Positions 46,701 to 57,800 of a DNA stretch of 64,000 nucleotides are shown here, one piece after another. Source of the stretch: Rhizobium herbae (GTDB lineage Bacteria > Pseudomonadota > Alphaproteobacteria > Rhizobiales > Rhizobiaceae); the NCBI RefSeq assembly GCF_019511375.1, contig NZ_JAEUAO010000005.1:124001-188000 (forward strand). Reading direction: 5' to 3'. The position numbers and the translations under genes are program-made. Position 1 is the stretch's first letter. Every line of letters begins with the position of its first letter. The notes below the pieces were generated by a model that saw only the letters and a list, made by a program, of their open reading frames with translations, was not told the origin of the DNA and did no database searches.

Positions 46701-47255
46701 CAGGTCCTTGGGGTCGCGGATCGCGCGCATGCCGCGCCCGCCGCCGCCCCAGGAAGCCTTCAGCATCACCGGATAGCCGATTTCTCCGGCGAGCCGCTGG
46801 ATCTCGGCAGGATCGTCCGGCAATGGTTCGGTCGCCGGCACGACTGGCACGCCGATCTCGATCGCCAGATTGCGGGCGGCGACCTTGTTGCCGAGGCGCC
46901 GCATCGTGTCACCCGACGGCCCGATGAAGATGATGCCGGCCGCCTTACAGGCATCGACGAATTCCGGGCTTTCCGACAGAAGGCCGTAGCCCGGATGGAT
47001 GGCATCGGCGCCCGACAGCTTGGCGACGCGGATGATTTCATCGATCGACAGATAGCTCTCGATCGGACCGAGATCGCGTGGGAGATGCGGGCCGCGGCCG
47101 ATCTGGTAGCTTTCGTCCGCCTTGAACCGGTGCAGCGCGAGCTTGTCCTCCTCCGCCCATACCGCAACCGTTTTTATTCCCAGCTCGTTTGCAGCGCGAA
47201 ACACGCGGATGGCAATTTCGGAACGATTGGCGACAAGGATCTTTGAAATGGGCAA
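43797..47255 (-). CDS. pyc: Pyruvate carboxylase
   Basis: The 1,152-residue single-chain enzyme has an N-terminal biotin carboxylase (ATP-grasp) domain with KASWGGGGRGMR and EVNPRIQVEHTVTE, a central HMGL-like carboxyltransferase domain starting LLTDTTMRDGHQSLLATR, with the Zn-binding HTHDTSG stretch, and a C-terminal biotinyl domain with Lys1117 in EAMKMET. It replenishes oxaloacetate from pyruvate and bicarbonate. Adjacent expR and ndvA follow the order seen in Ensifer meliloti. Confidence 0.98.
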   Translation of the reverse strand: MPISKILVANRSEIAIRVFRAANELGIKTVAVWAEEDKLALHRFKADESYQIGRGPHLPRDLGPIESYLSIDEIIRVAKLSGADAIHPGYGLLSESPEFVDACKAAGIIFIGPSGDTMRRLGNKVAARNLAIEIGVPVVPATEPLPDDPAEIQRLAGEIGYPVMLKASWGGGGRGMRAIRDPKDLIREVTEAKREAMAAFGKDEVYLEKLVERARHVESQVLGDTHGNVVHLFERDCSVQRRNQKVVERAPAPYLTEAQRQELAGYSTRIAQATNYIGAGTVEYLMDMDTGKFYFIEVNPRIQVEHTVTEVVTGIDIVKAQIHILDGFAIGTPESGVPKQEDIRLNGHALQCRITTEDPEQNFIPDYGRITGYRSASGFGIRLDGGTAYPGAVITRFYDPLLVKVTAWAPNPAEAIARMDRALREFRIRGVATNLTFLEAIISHPKFKDNSYTTRFIDTTPELFQQVKRQDRATKLLTYLADVTVNGHPEAKGRPKPSADAAKPIVPHSKAAIVDGTKQKLDALGPKKFAEWVRAEKRVLLTDTTMRDGHQSLLATRVRTYDIARVAGTYARALPNLFSLECWGGATFDVSMRFLTEDPWERLARVREDAPNLLLQMLLRGANGVGYKNYPDNVVKYFVRQAAKGGIDVFRVFDCLNWVDNMRVSMDAVAEENKICEAAICYTGDILNSARPKYDLKYYTALATELEKAGAHMIALKDMAGLLKPAAAMVLFKALREATDLPIHFHTHDTSGISAATVLAAVDAGVDVVDAAMDAFSGNTSQPCLGSIVEALRGSERDPGLDPEWIRRISFYWEAVRNQYAAFESDLKGPASEVYLHEMPGGQFTNLKEQARSLGLETRWHQVAQAYADANQMFGDIVKVTPSSKVVGDMALMMVSQDLTVADVENPAKDVSFPDSVVSMLKGDLGQPPGGWPKALQAKALKGEKAYTARPGSLLADADLDKERKDIETKLERKVSDFEFASYLMYPKVFTDYAQAAETYGPVSVLPTPAYFYGLSAGEELLPELERGVSLVILHQAKSEPDEQAMVKVFFELNGQPRLIKVPDRNRSASSAARRKAEAGNAAHLGAPMPGVISTVAVHAGQAVKSGDVLLSIEAMKMETALHAEKDGTIAEVLVRTGDQIDTKDLLIVYGG

Positions 47256-47365
47256 GTCGGACTCCTCAAGACTTGAACGCGGTCATGCTGCACCGCGAAA
47301 AGGACTATTAGCGGTTCATGACAGGAAGTTCAATTTCAGAGTCGACACAAGGGCGTTCAATTTCG

Positions 47366-48106
47366 TCAGGAAATCAATCCCAGGCGGAACGATAGGGCAA
47401 CCGCGTGGTGGCGGTTTTTCGCGCGCAGTTTCTCCTGGATGCCGTTCATGTACCAGTCGACGGTATGGTTGGAGATGTCGAGGATCCGGCTGATCTCGTT
47501 CGAGGTCATGCCGTCGGCCAGATAGTTCAACGCTTCCATCTCGCGGCGGGTCATCTGCACATCGACGGTGGAGACCATGTCGGCGAGAACCGCCGGATCG
47601 GTCAGTTCGAGAAGCCGCCAGAAGATCTTCTTGGCAATGCCGTCGAACAGGCTCATCTCCACCGGGCTGAGATCGACAACGCGGCCGCCGAGCGACAAAT
47701 TGCCGAGCAGTCCGCGACGCCCGTGGACGGGAAAAATGTACCCGTCGTGAAGGCCATAGCCGCGCGCCTCGACCATCATGCGTTCCATGCGCTTGCGGTG
47801 CGGATCAGAGCGGAAGGCAACCAGCGTTTCGCGCCAGCGGAAACCGCGCTGCGCATGGCCGAGAAAGCGTATCGTAGGGTCGATGATGACGTATTTTTTC
47901 TTGATGTAGATCTGCGGCCAGCCGTCCGGCCAGCGCCCGGCGAGCAGCAGGCTCATGGGATTTTCATTCGGCTTCGGCTGGCGGACTACTCCGTAGTAGT
48001 CAAAGCCGTAGCGGTCCAGGACCCGCTCGAACTCCTGAACGATTTCGTCCCTGCTCGTCATTTCGTCGATCAGCGCCAGAAACTGCACCAGCAACGTAAT
48101 ATTCAT
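47366..48106 (-). CDS. expR: LuxR family quorum-sensing regulator, ExpR-like
   Basis: AAGGGG five bases upstream supports the ATG at 48106, giving 246 residues. The N-terminal half is an autoinducer-binding domain, with WPDGWPQIYIKKKYVIIDPTI holding the conserved Trp, Tyr and Asp-Pro, and FRW. The C-terminal half is a LuxR helix-turn-helix (MTRREMEALNYLADGMTSNEISR, then HTVDWYMNGI). Its place between pyc and ndvA equals that of expR in Ensifer meliloti, which is why I use the symbol. No luxI-type synthase is in the window. ExpR controls exopolysaccharide and motility with long-chain AHLs; that this protein does the same is inference. Confidence 0.8.
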   Translation of the reverse strand: MNITLLVQFLALIDEMTSRDEIVQEFERVLDRYGFDYYGVVRQPKPNENPMSLLLAGRWPDGWPQIYIKKKYVIIDPTIRFLGHAQRGFRWRETLVAFRSDPHRKRMERMMVEARGYGLHDGYIFPVHGRRGLLGNLSLGGRVVDLSPVEMSLFDGIAKKIFWRLLELTDPAVLADMVSTVDVQMTRREMEALNYLADGMTSNEISRILDISNHTVDWYMNGIQEKLRAKNRHHAVALSFRLGLIS

Positions 48107-48447
48107 AAATGCCCCTTGAAAAAATTCATTCCAGTCTTTCGGCAGCGCCCACCGCAGCGCAACATGAATGTCCTGTTCAGCACCCATTCATGTTGCAATC
48201 GCAATAATCCCTCCGTCAGCCATGGAGCCACCTAACACCGCATCGCCGTTCACCCGCAAGGCGCGAAAAATAGCAAACTATGAATAATTTTACCGGACGA
48301 CACGTGCAATTTGTCTCTCCCGGTATTTATCACAGATGGGCTTGTTCGTTCGACCTGAAAGTTGATCAAGACGATGTTTTGTTTTGCCATGGAAGACAAA
48401 GGAAGAACTGGAGATTTACCGTGAAGAACTAAGCGGGGTCATCAAGG
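48107..48447. other. expR-ndvA divergent intergenic region
   Basis: About 340 AT-rich bases between the divergent expR and ndvA sides, containing both promoters. AAATAGCAAACTATGAATAATTTT-like AT-rich sequence lies around 48268-48292. I do not recognise a clear lux box. No gene of note. Confidence 0.4.
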
Positions 48448-48564
48448 ATGATGGTTCACGATGTTCACTTCCGGAGGATATCCTTCGTTCTCAGTAACTT
48501 ATACCGCGATGCGAATGTCCTGTTGCTTTTCATTGCACCGCAACCAACTGCCCAAGAGGGATAA
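48448..48564 (+). CDS. Possible upstream ORF (38 residues) coupled to ndvA
   Basis: An ATG-started frame of 38 codons (two adjacent ATGs) runs to a TAA at 48562-48564, four bases before the GTG of ndvA, and its last codons cover the ndvA ribosome site AGAGGG. The product would have a hydrophobic patch (NVLLLFIAP). A weak CGGGG lies upstream. It may be a leader peptide tuning ndvA translation, or chance. Confidence 0.35.
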   Translation: MMVHDVHFRRISFVLSNLYRDANVLLLFIAPQPTAQEG

Positions 48565-48568
48565 GACA

Positions 48569-50326
48569 GTGTCATTGTTCCAGGTCTATGCAAGAGCGCT
48601 TCAGTATCTTGCCGTCCACAAACTTCGCGTCTCCGCCATTGTTCTCGCCAACATCGTGCTGGCGGTGATTACGATTGCAGAGCCCATTTTGTTCGGCCGC
48701 ATCATCGACGCGATCTCATCCAAACAGGCCGTGACACCGATGCTCCTGATGTGGGCCGGTCTCGGCGTCTTCAACACGATCGCTTTCGTTCTGGTCGCCC
48801 GCGAAGCCGACCGGCTGGCGCATACGCGCCGCTCGACGCTGATCACGGAAGCCTTCGGCCGCATCATCGCGATGCCGCTTTCGTGGCATAGCCAGCGCGG
48901 CACCTCCAACGCCCTGCACACGCTGCTGCGCGCCTGCGAGACGCTGTTCGGCCTCTGGCTCGAATTCATGCGCCAGCACCTGGCGACCGCGGTGGCGCTG
49001 ACGCTGCTCGTCCCGACAGCCTTTGCCATGGACGTCCGGCTGTCGCTGGTCCTCGTCGTGCTCGGCGTTCTCTACGTGGTGATCGGCAAGATCGTGATGA
49101 CGCGCACAAAGGAAGGCCAGGCCTCTGTCGAGGACCACTATCATACCGTCTTTTCGCATGTCTCCGACTCGATCAGCAACGTCTCGGTCGTACACAGCTA
49201 CAACCGCATCGAGGCAGAGACCCGCGAACTGAAGAACTTTACCCAGAAGCTGATCTCGGCCCAGCTGCCGGTCCTCGACTGGTGGGCGCTGGCCAGCGCA
49301 CTGAACCGCATGGCCTCGACGATCTCCATGATGGCCATCCTCGTCATCGGTACCTTCCTCGTCCAGAAGGGCGAACTGGGTATTGGCGACGTCATTGCCT
49401 TCATCGGTTTTGCCGGCCTTCTGATCGGGCGTCTCGACCAGATGAAGGCCTTCGTGACCCAGATTTTCGAAGCCCGCGCCAAGCTTGAGGACTTCTTCAA
49501 CCTTGAGGATTCAGTCCGCGACCGGGAAGAGCCCGCCGACGCCGGGGAGCTGAACCATGTCCGCGGCGAAGTCGAATTCCGCGACGTGTCGTTCAACTTC
49601 GCCAACTCGAACGAAGGCCTGCGCAACGTCTCCTTCACAGCCAAGGCCGGCCAGACGATCGCCATCGTCGGCCCGACCGGCGCCGGCAAGACGACGCTGG
49701 TCAACCTATTGCAGCGCGTGCACGAACCGGCCAGCGGCAAGGTCCTGATCGACGGCGTCGACATCTCGACGGTGACCCGCAAGTCGCTGCGCCGCTCGAT
49801 CGCCACCGTCTTCCAGGATGCAGGCCTGCTCAACCGGTCGATCTGCGAGAACATCCGCCTTGGCCGCGAGGACGCATCGCTGGTCGAAGTCGCGCAGGCA
49901 GCTCAGGCCGCAGCGGCGGCCGACTTCATCGAAGGTCGTCAGGGTGGCTACGACACCAAGGTGGGCGAACGCGGCAACCGGCTCTCCGGAGGCGAACGCC
50001 AGCGCATCGCCATCGCCCGCGCAATCCTGAAGAATGCGCCGATCCTTGTGCTCGACGAGGCGACCAGCGCGCTCGACGTCGAAACGGAAAACCGCGTCAA
50101 GACGGCGATCGACAACCTGCGCAAGGACCGCACGACCTTCATCATCGCCCACCGCCTTTCGACGGTGCGCGAGGCCGACCTGGTGATCTTCATGGATCAC
50201 GGCCGCATCGTGGAGATGGGCGGCTTCAACGAACTCAGCCACAGCAACGGCCGCTTTGCATCGCTGTTGCGCGCAAGCGGCATCCTTACCGACGAGGACG
50301 TCCGCAAGAGCCACGCTGCGGCCTGA
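48569..50326 (+). CDS. ndvA: Cyclic beta-1,2-glucan export ABC transporter NdvA/ChvA
   Basis: The start is the GTG at 48569 behind AGAGGG, giving SLFQVYARAL as the family N-terminus and 585 residues (NdvA is about 588). Six membrane helices in the first 310 residues are followed by the ATPase with Walker A GPTGAGKTT (from residue 368), signature LSGGERQRIAIARAI, DEATSALD and the switch His of IIAHRLSTVREAD. It is a fused half-transporter, acting as homodimer, that moves cyclic glucan to the periplasm. Mutants in rhizobia are impaired in nodulation or attachment. opgC and ndvB lie downstream on the other strand. Confidence 0.95.
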   Translation: MSLFQVYARALQYLAVHKLRVSAIVLANIVLAVITIAEPILFGRIIDAISSKQAVTPMLLMWAGLGVFNTIAFVLVAREADRLAHTRRSTLITEAFGRIIAMPLSWHSQRGTSNALHTLLRACETLFGLWLEFMRQHLATAVALTLLVPTAFAMDVRLSLVLVVLGVLYVVIGKIVMTRTKEGQASVEDHYHTVFSHVSDSISNVSVVHSYNRIEAETRELKNFTQKLISAQLPVLDWWALASALNRMASTISMMAILVIGTFLVQKGELGIGDVIAFIGFAGLLIGRLDQMKAFVTQIFEARAKLEDFFNLEDSVRDREEPADAGELNHVRGEVEFRDVSFNFANSNEGLRNVSFTAKAGQTIAIVGPTGAGKTTLVNLLQRVHEPASGKVLIDGVDISTVTRKSLRRSIATVFQDAGLLNRSICENIRLGREDASLVEVAQAAQAAAAADFIEGRQGGYDTKVGERGNRLSGGERQRIAIARAILKNAPILVLDEATSALDVETENRVKTAIDNLRKDRTTFIIAHRLSTVREADLVIFMDHGRIVEMGGFNELSHSNGRFASLLRASGILTDEDVRKSHAAA

Positions 50327-50354
50327 CCCTGCACGCAGCATGCGCGTCCACATC

Positions 50355-50387
50355 TCCCCTCATGGCGCCGCCATGGGGGGATTTTTT
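50355..50387 (+). terminator. Intrinsic terminator of ndvA
   Basis: TCCCCTCATGGC pairs with GCCATGGGGGGA (one mismatch) around a short loop, followed by TTTTTT. It lies 29 bases after the ndvA stop. Confidence 0.85.
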
Positions 50388-50545
50388 ATGCGGGGTTGCC
50401 CCGCGACAGGTCGCCCGTTGGATGAAGCCAGGCTTTCACTCAGCCAGCCGACGAAAGCCGAGGCGGCTTTCGCAAGGCTGTCGAAGCGGGGTGCCTCGGC
50501 AGCCAGCAGGCGCCCCAGAGGTTCGCCTTGACGGCAGACCCTGCC

Positions 50546-51709
50546 TCAGGCCCTGACCGCCTCGGGCTGCGACAATCCGCCAACCCAATCGAGATAACGC
50601 GCATAGGCGAAATGGAGCCCTATGCCGACGATGACGAACAGCGAGCCCCAGAGCGGGTCACGCCCCGTGACGAACAGAAGCACCTGCCCCGCCATGGCAA
50701 GGATCGTGCCGAGGATGAACACCGGCAACGAATGGCGGCCGATCATCACCAGCGGATGATCGAGGCGCAGCCGCGCCATCCGGCCGAAAACGGCAAAGAC
50801 TGCCAGCAGATAGCCTAGCGCCAGAACATGCAGCAGGCGCGTCAGAGACAGGAAGGTCTTGTCGAAACCCGTCAGGACGGCTGGCAGGCCATAGGAGAAA
50901 TCGATGTTCCACCAGGAGAACACGACCCAGAAGAACGACAGCGTCACATAGCTGGCGGACAGCACCACGAGCAGCGGGTGGCGCGGCAGGCGCTTGCCGG
51001 CACGCGCGCGCATCATGCAGATCATGCCGATGACGAACAGGAACTGCCAGGACCATGGATTGAGAAACCAATAGCCTTCATCGAGGAAATTGATCGGGAC
51101 GATCGTGAAGATGCCGGCGGCAAGCCAGAGCGCGGCGGACGCGACGAACAACAGCAGGGGGCTGCGGCCGTAGAGCCAGAGCATGCCCGGCAAAAGCAGG
51201 AAGACGACTGCATACATCGACAGGATGTTGTTGTAGCCCAGCTGGTGACCCAGCAGGACCATCGCAACGAAGCCCTGTTCCGTGTGGTCGACCAGCGGGC
51301 GAATATTGATCTCGCTGATCAGGTCCTGCCGCCCGAAATAAAGCGCTCCGCCGGCGAAGATCGCCAGCGTGATGATGCTGGTCATGATATGCGCGACGTA
51401 GAGCGTGAACGCCCGGCGCCAGATCTTCAGGCTGAGCGCGAGGCGGCTGCCGACATTGAATTTTTGCCCATAGGCGAGCCCCGCAGAAAGCCCCGAAATG
51501 AGCACGAAGGCTTCCGCCGAATCGGAGAAGCCGAAGTTCTTCGTCGTCACATATTCGAGATATTGCCCCGGCACATGATTGACGAAGATGGTGATGAGGC
51601 AAAGCGCGCGAAACACGTCGAGGCGGGTATCACGCTTAGGAGGGATGGATCGCTTCGTTCCGGTATGTCCGTCATCGGCAGACGGTTCGAATTGCAGTTT
51701 TTGAAGCAT
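50546..51709 (-). CDS. opgC: OpgC family glucan O-acyltransferase
   Basis: This 387-residue integral membrane protein has a short tail with KRDTRLDVFRALCLITIFVNHVP at residues 26-48, the OpgC opening with an Arg-x-Asp-x-x-Arg and the acyltransferase His, followed by about nine further hydrophobic helices. OpgC succinylates osmoregulated periplasmic glucans. Its place between the glucan exporter and the glucan synthase strongly suggests that cyclic beta-1,2-glucan is its acceptor. It ends opposite ndvA and follows ndvB at 128 bp in the same direction. Confidence 0.9.
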   Translation of the reverse strand: MLQKLQFEPSADDGHTGTKRSIPPKRDTRLDVFRALCLITIFVNHVPGQYLEYVTTKNFGFSDSAEAFVLISGLSAGLAYGQKFNVGSRLALSLKIWRRAFTLYVAHIMTSIITLAIFAGGALYFGRQDLISEINIRPLVDHTEQGFVAMVLLGHQLGYNNILSMYAVVFLLLPGMLWLYGRSPLLLFVASAALWLAAGIFTIVPINFLDEGYWFLNPWSWQFLFVIGMICMMRARAGKRLPRHPLLVVLSASYVTLSFFWVVFSWWNIDFSYGLPAVLTGFDKTFLSLTRLLHVLALGYLLAVFAVFGRMARLRLDHPLVMIGRHSLPVFILGTILAMAGQVLLFVTGRDPLWGSLFVIVGIGLHFAYARYLDWVGGLSQPEAVRA

Positions 51710-51837
51710 TCAGAATGTTCTCGTCCGAGTTCAGTGCCCCTGCCCCCTTGACGCAATACGACTGCCGGCAATCAGACGAAGCCGGCTTTGCAACTTGCGA
51801 AGCAAAGCCGGCTGCACGTCCGACGTAGCGCCGGCAG

Positions 51838-54800
51838 CTACACCAAAACGCTTTCATGCACCTCTTTTGTGACAGTTTTATTGATGCTGACGATCGGCTC
51901 GCCGCTTTGCGCATCTTTCGTCACGGAAATTACCTGCGCCTTTCCGTCAATGGTCAGCGTCGCCGAGAAACCATCCCAGGCGTCCGGCAGGACCGGGCGA
52001 ACCGTCAGCGTCCCGCCCTGTCTGCGAATGCCGAGAATGCCTTCGACTGCTGCCCGATAGAGCCAGGCCGCCGAACCGGTGTACCAGGTCCAGCCGCCGC
52101 GGCCGGTCAGAGCGCCGTCGCCATAAATATCGGCAGCCACCACATAGGGTTCGACGCGATAGTGATCAGCGCCTTGGCGATCCTTGGAATGGTTGACCGG
52201 ATTGAGCATCTCGAAAGCGCGCCATGCGTCTTCGGTGCGGTTTTGCGCTGCAAGCGCCAGCACGACCCAGGTTGCAGCATGGGTATATTGCCCACCATTT
52301 TCGCGGACGCCGGGCGGATAGCCCTTGATGTAGCCCGGATCCTGCGCCGTCTCGGAAAGTGGTGGCGTGAACAGGCGGATGATCTGGTGGTCGGCATCCG
52401 CAAGCTCGGCCAGCACGGCGTCCATCGCCTGCGCTGAACGCGCGCGGTCACCTTCCCCGGACAGGACGCTCCAGGATTGCGCGATCGAATCGATGCGGCA
52501 TTCCTTGCTGTTGGCAGAGCCAAGCGGCGCCCCGTCGTCGTAGTAGCCCCGGCGATAGTACCCACCGTCCCAACCGGCGGTCTCCAGTGCCTGCTTGAGA
52601 CTGGCGAGATGCGTCTCCCAGGCGGCAACCCGCCTGGTATCGCAGCGCTGGCGCGCGATCTCGGTGAAGGCGCGCAGGGTGGCCGCAAGGAACCAGCCAA
52701 GCCACACACTGGTGCCGCGCCCTTCGATACCCACACGGTTCATGCCGTCATTCCAGTCGCCGCCGAGGATCAACGGCAATCCGTTTTCTCCCTTGCGGGC
52801 AATCGCCAAGTCGAGTGCCAACGCGCAGTGCTCATACAGCGTTGCACGCCGCCCGGACACCAGCGGCTGGAAGAAATTGTCGTGCTGGCCGGCTTCCAGC
52901 GGAGGCCCCTCGATGAAGGCGACCTGCTCGTCGAGAATGTCCTGGGTGCCCGTTACATTGCAGTAATACTGCACGGCATGGCCGAGCCAGACGACGTCGT
53001 CGGAGATCATCGTGCGGACGCCCGAGCCGTTGCCCGGCAGCCACCAATGCAGGACGTCGCCCTCCGGAAACTGCCGCGCCGCGGCGTTGAGGATCTGGGC
53101 CCGCGCAAGTTCCGGACGGTGAACGATGAAGGCAAGCGTGTCCTGCAGCTGGTCGCGGAAGCCGAAGGCACCGCTGGCCTGGTAGAAGGCCGAACGAGCC
53201 AGGATACGGCAGCCGAGGCTCTGATAGGGCAGCCAGGCATTGACCATGTTGTTGAACGCCTTGTCGGGCGTATCGACCTGGAGGATGCCGGTAAAATCCC
53301 GCCAGAAGCTGTTGGACGCCTCAAGGACGGTTTCGAATGGCGTGCTGCGCGCCGTTTCAAGATGTTCGAGCGCCTGATCGGCATTGTCGGCGTCGCCCAC
53401 GTAGAAGGTCAGCTCGCGGCTTGCGCCCGGCTCCAGCGAAAGATCGAGAACGAGCGCTGCGCAGGGATCGCCATCCGCGTCGATCACGCCCGACAGCGAG
53501 GTACCGTCAAGCACCGCCTTTGGCGCGTAGATGCTGCCGGCGAGGCCGATGAAGTCGCGGCGGCTCGCCGTGAAGCCCGCCGGCATTTCGCTAGACGCCA
53601 GGAAAGCCGTGCGGCCGGAATAGTCGATGCTGTAGGGGTTGGTCGCGAGCAGCGCCCCACTTGCCTCGTCGCGATGCGACAGAACGAACGGTGCCGTCTT
53701 GCCGCGATTGTTGCCGAGAACCCATTCCGCATAGCCGTAGATCTTCAGGCTGCGCGCTTCGCCCGTGAGGTTCTTCAACCGCATCCGCCAGTATTTCACC
53801 GGCGCCTTGCGGTGAACGGCGTGGCTGACCTCGATCTCCAATCCGTCCTGGATGCTGTTGAACACCGAATAGCCCAGACCATGCCGGGTTTCGAAGAGCA
53901 CGGACTTGCGCCGCGACAGGGCGGCGTAGGGTGAGAGCACAGCACCGCTGTCCATGTCTCTCACGAAGATCGCTTCACCCGGCCGGTTGATCACCGGATC
54001 GTTGGTCCAAGGCGTCAGCTGATAGTCGCGGGAATTGCGGCCCCAGGTGAAGGCAGCGCCTTCCGCCGCCACGTGGAAGCCGAAGCTTTCGTTGGAAATG
54101 ACATTGATCCACGGCTGCGGCGTCGCTTCGCCGCCGCGCAGGCGCGTCACATATTCACGGCCGTCCCTGGAAAAGCCGCCATAGCCGTTCCAGAAGTCGA
54201 GCCCGTCGCCGTCAATTCTGGCAGGCAACGCATCGCCTTCCGCGGCCGGAGCTGCAAGCAGCGGCAGGGCGATCTTGCTCTTCTTGAGCGGCTTGGCAAA
54301 CAGATTTTCCGCGCGGGAGATCTGATCGGAAATCTTGCCGTTGCGGGCATGGAAGACGGCACGCGATGCGGCCAGAAGCGCCGACCACGTCTGCGGTTCC
54401 ATGATATCGCGGCGGACCGCGAAGATATGCTGGCGCGCGCTGTCGGACAGGCGCAGGCGCAGGTTCTCGCACATGGCATCGAGCGTGTGCTGCATGTCCT
54501 GCGCGTAGGAGGAGGCCCGCTCGTTGATGATGACGAGATCGGCCGTGACGCCGCGCGAGCGCAGATATTCCTGCGCCTTCAGGGCCTCACGCGCAATACC
54601 GAGGTCGATGTCATCGTTGATGCGGACGGAAAAGATCGGGAAGTCGCCCGAAATCGACAGCGGCCACAGCGACGATTGCGGTGCAAGACCGGCCTGAACC
54701 GTGGCGATGTCGGCACGCAACTGCATGTCGGGATAGGTCAGGTAGCGGCCAAGCGTCTGGAAGCTTGCCGCCTCCTGCGAGGTCACGCCGACATGGCGCA

Positions 54801-57800
54801 TCTGCACCTGGGAACGGGTCCAGGCGTGGATCATCTCGTGATTGAAGCTGTCCGGATGGCGATAGCGATCGACCGCCTTGTCGATCTGCTCGCGCCCTGG
54901 CGCCGCGATGGTCCAGAAGATCACGCTGACCTTTTTTCCGGCCGGAACGCGCACGATACGGCGCAGCGAAACGATCGGATCGAGCGTATAGCCGTCCGTG
55001 CCGGACAGCTTGGCGTCGGTGTCGAAGGCCTGCGCCTCGGCGAGTGTCCGGCCCGTCCCGATGAACCGGCGCCTGTCCGTCTCGGCTTCCGTATGGCGGC
55101 TGCTGCCGGCATTGTCGACTATCAGGTGAGCGACCTGCATATCCGGGTCGCCGGGGCTGCGCTTGTTGCGCGTGACGCGGATGACGTCGCCCTTCGGATC
55201 GATTTCGGTGCGCAGGAACATCTTGGCAAACAGCGGATGGGCATTGTCCGTGTCGTCGGTCGTCAGCACCGGCTCGGCATAGGACGTCACCTCGATGAAG
55301 CGGTCTTCCGTGCCTCGGTTGAGAAGGATCACCCGGCGACCTTCGGCATCGTGCTCGGTGGCGACGATGCATTCGACTTCGCTGGTGAGGTCACCGACGG
55401 TCTTGATGAATTCGGCCTTGTCGTCGCCGAAGCGGATCATGGCCTTTTCGCCTTCCACCCGGCGCGGCTCGGCCGTCGCCGACCACCAGCTGCCGGTCGC
55501 CGTGTCTCGCAGGAAGATGAACGTTCCCGTGCGGTCCTCGCTCGGATCGGCATTCCAGCGGGCGACGGTCTGGCCGTTCCAGCGGGAATAGCCGCTGCCG
55601 GTCGCCGTCAGCATGACCGAATAGTGGCCATTCGACAGGAAGACGGTTTCGCGATCCTTGATCAGCGGGTTGTTGACGGTGCGGATTTCGGGGCGAAGAA
55701 GATCTTCCTGGCCCTTGCCGAGCGATTCCGGTTCCTTCTTGGTGTTGATGATCGGAATATCGCGCGGCGCCTTTTCCTGCAGCAGCAGTTCGGCAGCTTC
55801 GATGACCGGATCGGCGTGGAACCACTCGCGCAGGCGGCCGTTGAAGACGACGTTGGCCACGGCGGCGATCGACATGCCATGGTGGTGGGCATAATAGTTG
55901 CGCACCACGGCGCAGGTCTTGCCTTCCGGTACGCGGGTGGGGGTGAAATCGACGGCGTCATGGAAACCGTAGGCGCCAAGCGCACCGACCGCTCGCAGCC
56001 GCTCCAGATTGGCGAGCGCCGCCTTCGGATCGTACATGCTGGCAAGGATCGAGGCATAGGGCGCGATGACGGCGTTCTGGCCGAGGCCGCGCTTGAGGCC
56101 GAGCGTCGGCACCCCGAAATTGGTGTACTGATAAGTCAGTTCGTGGTCGCGGGCATTGAATGCCGCTTCCGAAATGCCCCACGGCGTGCCGAGACGACGG
56201 CCGTGATTCATCTGTTCCCTGACGATCAGATTGTTGGTCTGGTTGAGGATGCCGCCCTGCGGCTCCTGCATGACCAGAGGCGGCATCAGATATTCGAACA
56301 TCGAGCCCGACCAGGAAACGAGCGCACCGCGCGCGCCGATCGGCACGATTGGACGGCCGAGCTTGTACCAGTGCTCGGTGGGCAAATCGCCCTTGGCAAT
56401 GGCAAACAGGCTGGTCAGTCGTGCTTCCGAGGCGAGCAGGTCGTAGCAGGCTTCGTCCAGCTCGTTCGTGTTTACCCGATATCCGATCGACAGCAACCGC
56501 CGCTCCGGACGGAACAGGAAGCCGAAATCCATGGAGAAGGCAATATCCCGCGCCCTGTCGCGCACGACGATCAGCCGCTGGCGCAGCACCTCGATGGCAT
56601 CGAGATCAAAGACGCCGTCGGCGATGTGGGATTCGCAGGTATTGACGAGAATACCGGCCCATTTCCTCACTTCGCCACTTTGCGCGCTGCGGACTTCATG
56701 ATCGAGGTTGGCAGTCAGCTTCTGAATGTCACGCGCGAGCACCGCAAGGTTGATCACCCGGATGGAGGCGAATTCCTGCTCGCGCTTGACCACTTGCAAC
56801 GCACTGTGGAACCCGGCGATCCGCTCGTCCAACAGCCGTCGCAGCGGCCGTACGGTCTTGCGGTCATCCGGCAGTTCGGCCAGCACCTCCGACAGGATCG
56901 ATGCGACATCGCCGATGCCGTCGAGATTGCCCTGAACGTGCGCTGAGGGCGCTTCGGCCCATTCGCGGCACATCGAGGAGACGGCGATCAGATGTCCGGC
57001 GAGGTTGCCGCTGTCGACAGACGAAATGTACTTCGGCTCCATCGTTTCAAGCGGGTTCGTCGTATACCAGTTGAACAGATGGCCACGAAATTTCGGCATC
57101 CGGTCGATCGTGCTGACCGTTTCTTCCAGGCGCCGGACGGTCTCCTCGAATCCGATCCAGCCAAAATCGCGGGCCGACATGACGGATAGAAGGTAGACGC
57201 CGATATTCGTCGGCGAAGTCCGCTCGGCCAGAACCGGATGCGGGGTTTCCTGGAAGTTGTCCGGCGGCAGGAAGTTCTGCTCGGCCGTGACGAACGTCTC
57301 GAAATAGAGCCAGGTGCGGCGCGCGATCTTGCGCAGTTCCTCGACGGTGTCTTCCGGCACGACCAGCTGGTCCTCCGTCTCGGCCGACTGGCTGACGAAC
57401 CAGGCAATGGCCGGAGACAGCGCCCAGAGGAGGGCGAACGGCAGTCCAATGAACGGGAGGCCGGTATCGGAGATGGCCGCAAGCAGCAACGAGACCACCG
57501 AGAGGCCCGGCGCGGTCCACATCGAGCGGTAGTAGTCCCAGATCGTACCGCTGGCCGAGCCCTGCACCTGCGCTGCCGTGCGCCATTCGAGCATCAGCTT
57601 GCCGCTGACGAAGGTCCGATAGAGGGAGCGCACGATGGCGTCGGCCATCATTGCGGCGCCATGGGCAATGAAGACGATGCGCAGCGCGACCTGTGCGTTG
57701 GCTGCCTGGATTTCGGACAGAACCGCATGCAGATGAGCGCGCGCGACGATATCGTTGCGGCGCGGCATGACGCCGGAGATGAGCGAAAGGGTCGGCGCGA

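Noticed and set aside
43887..47246. Two frames of over 500 codons on the plus strand opposite pyc
   Set aside because: Antisense shadows; pyc shows all catalytic motifs on the other strand.
50388..50545. Possible extension or gene fragment after opgC on the minus strand
   Set aside because: The frame is open in register with opgC past its stop, and reads plausibly, but has no start and no recognisable homologue; chance in GC-rich DNA is as likely.
54073..56946. 957-codon open frame on the plus strand inside ndvB
   Set aside because: Shadow frame of ndvB. Composition (Asp/Arg/Gly/His/Val) is that of an antisense frame and ndvB is intact across it.
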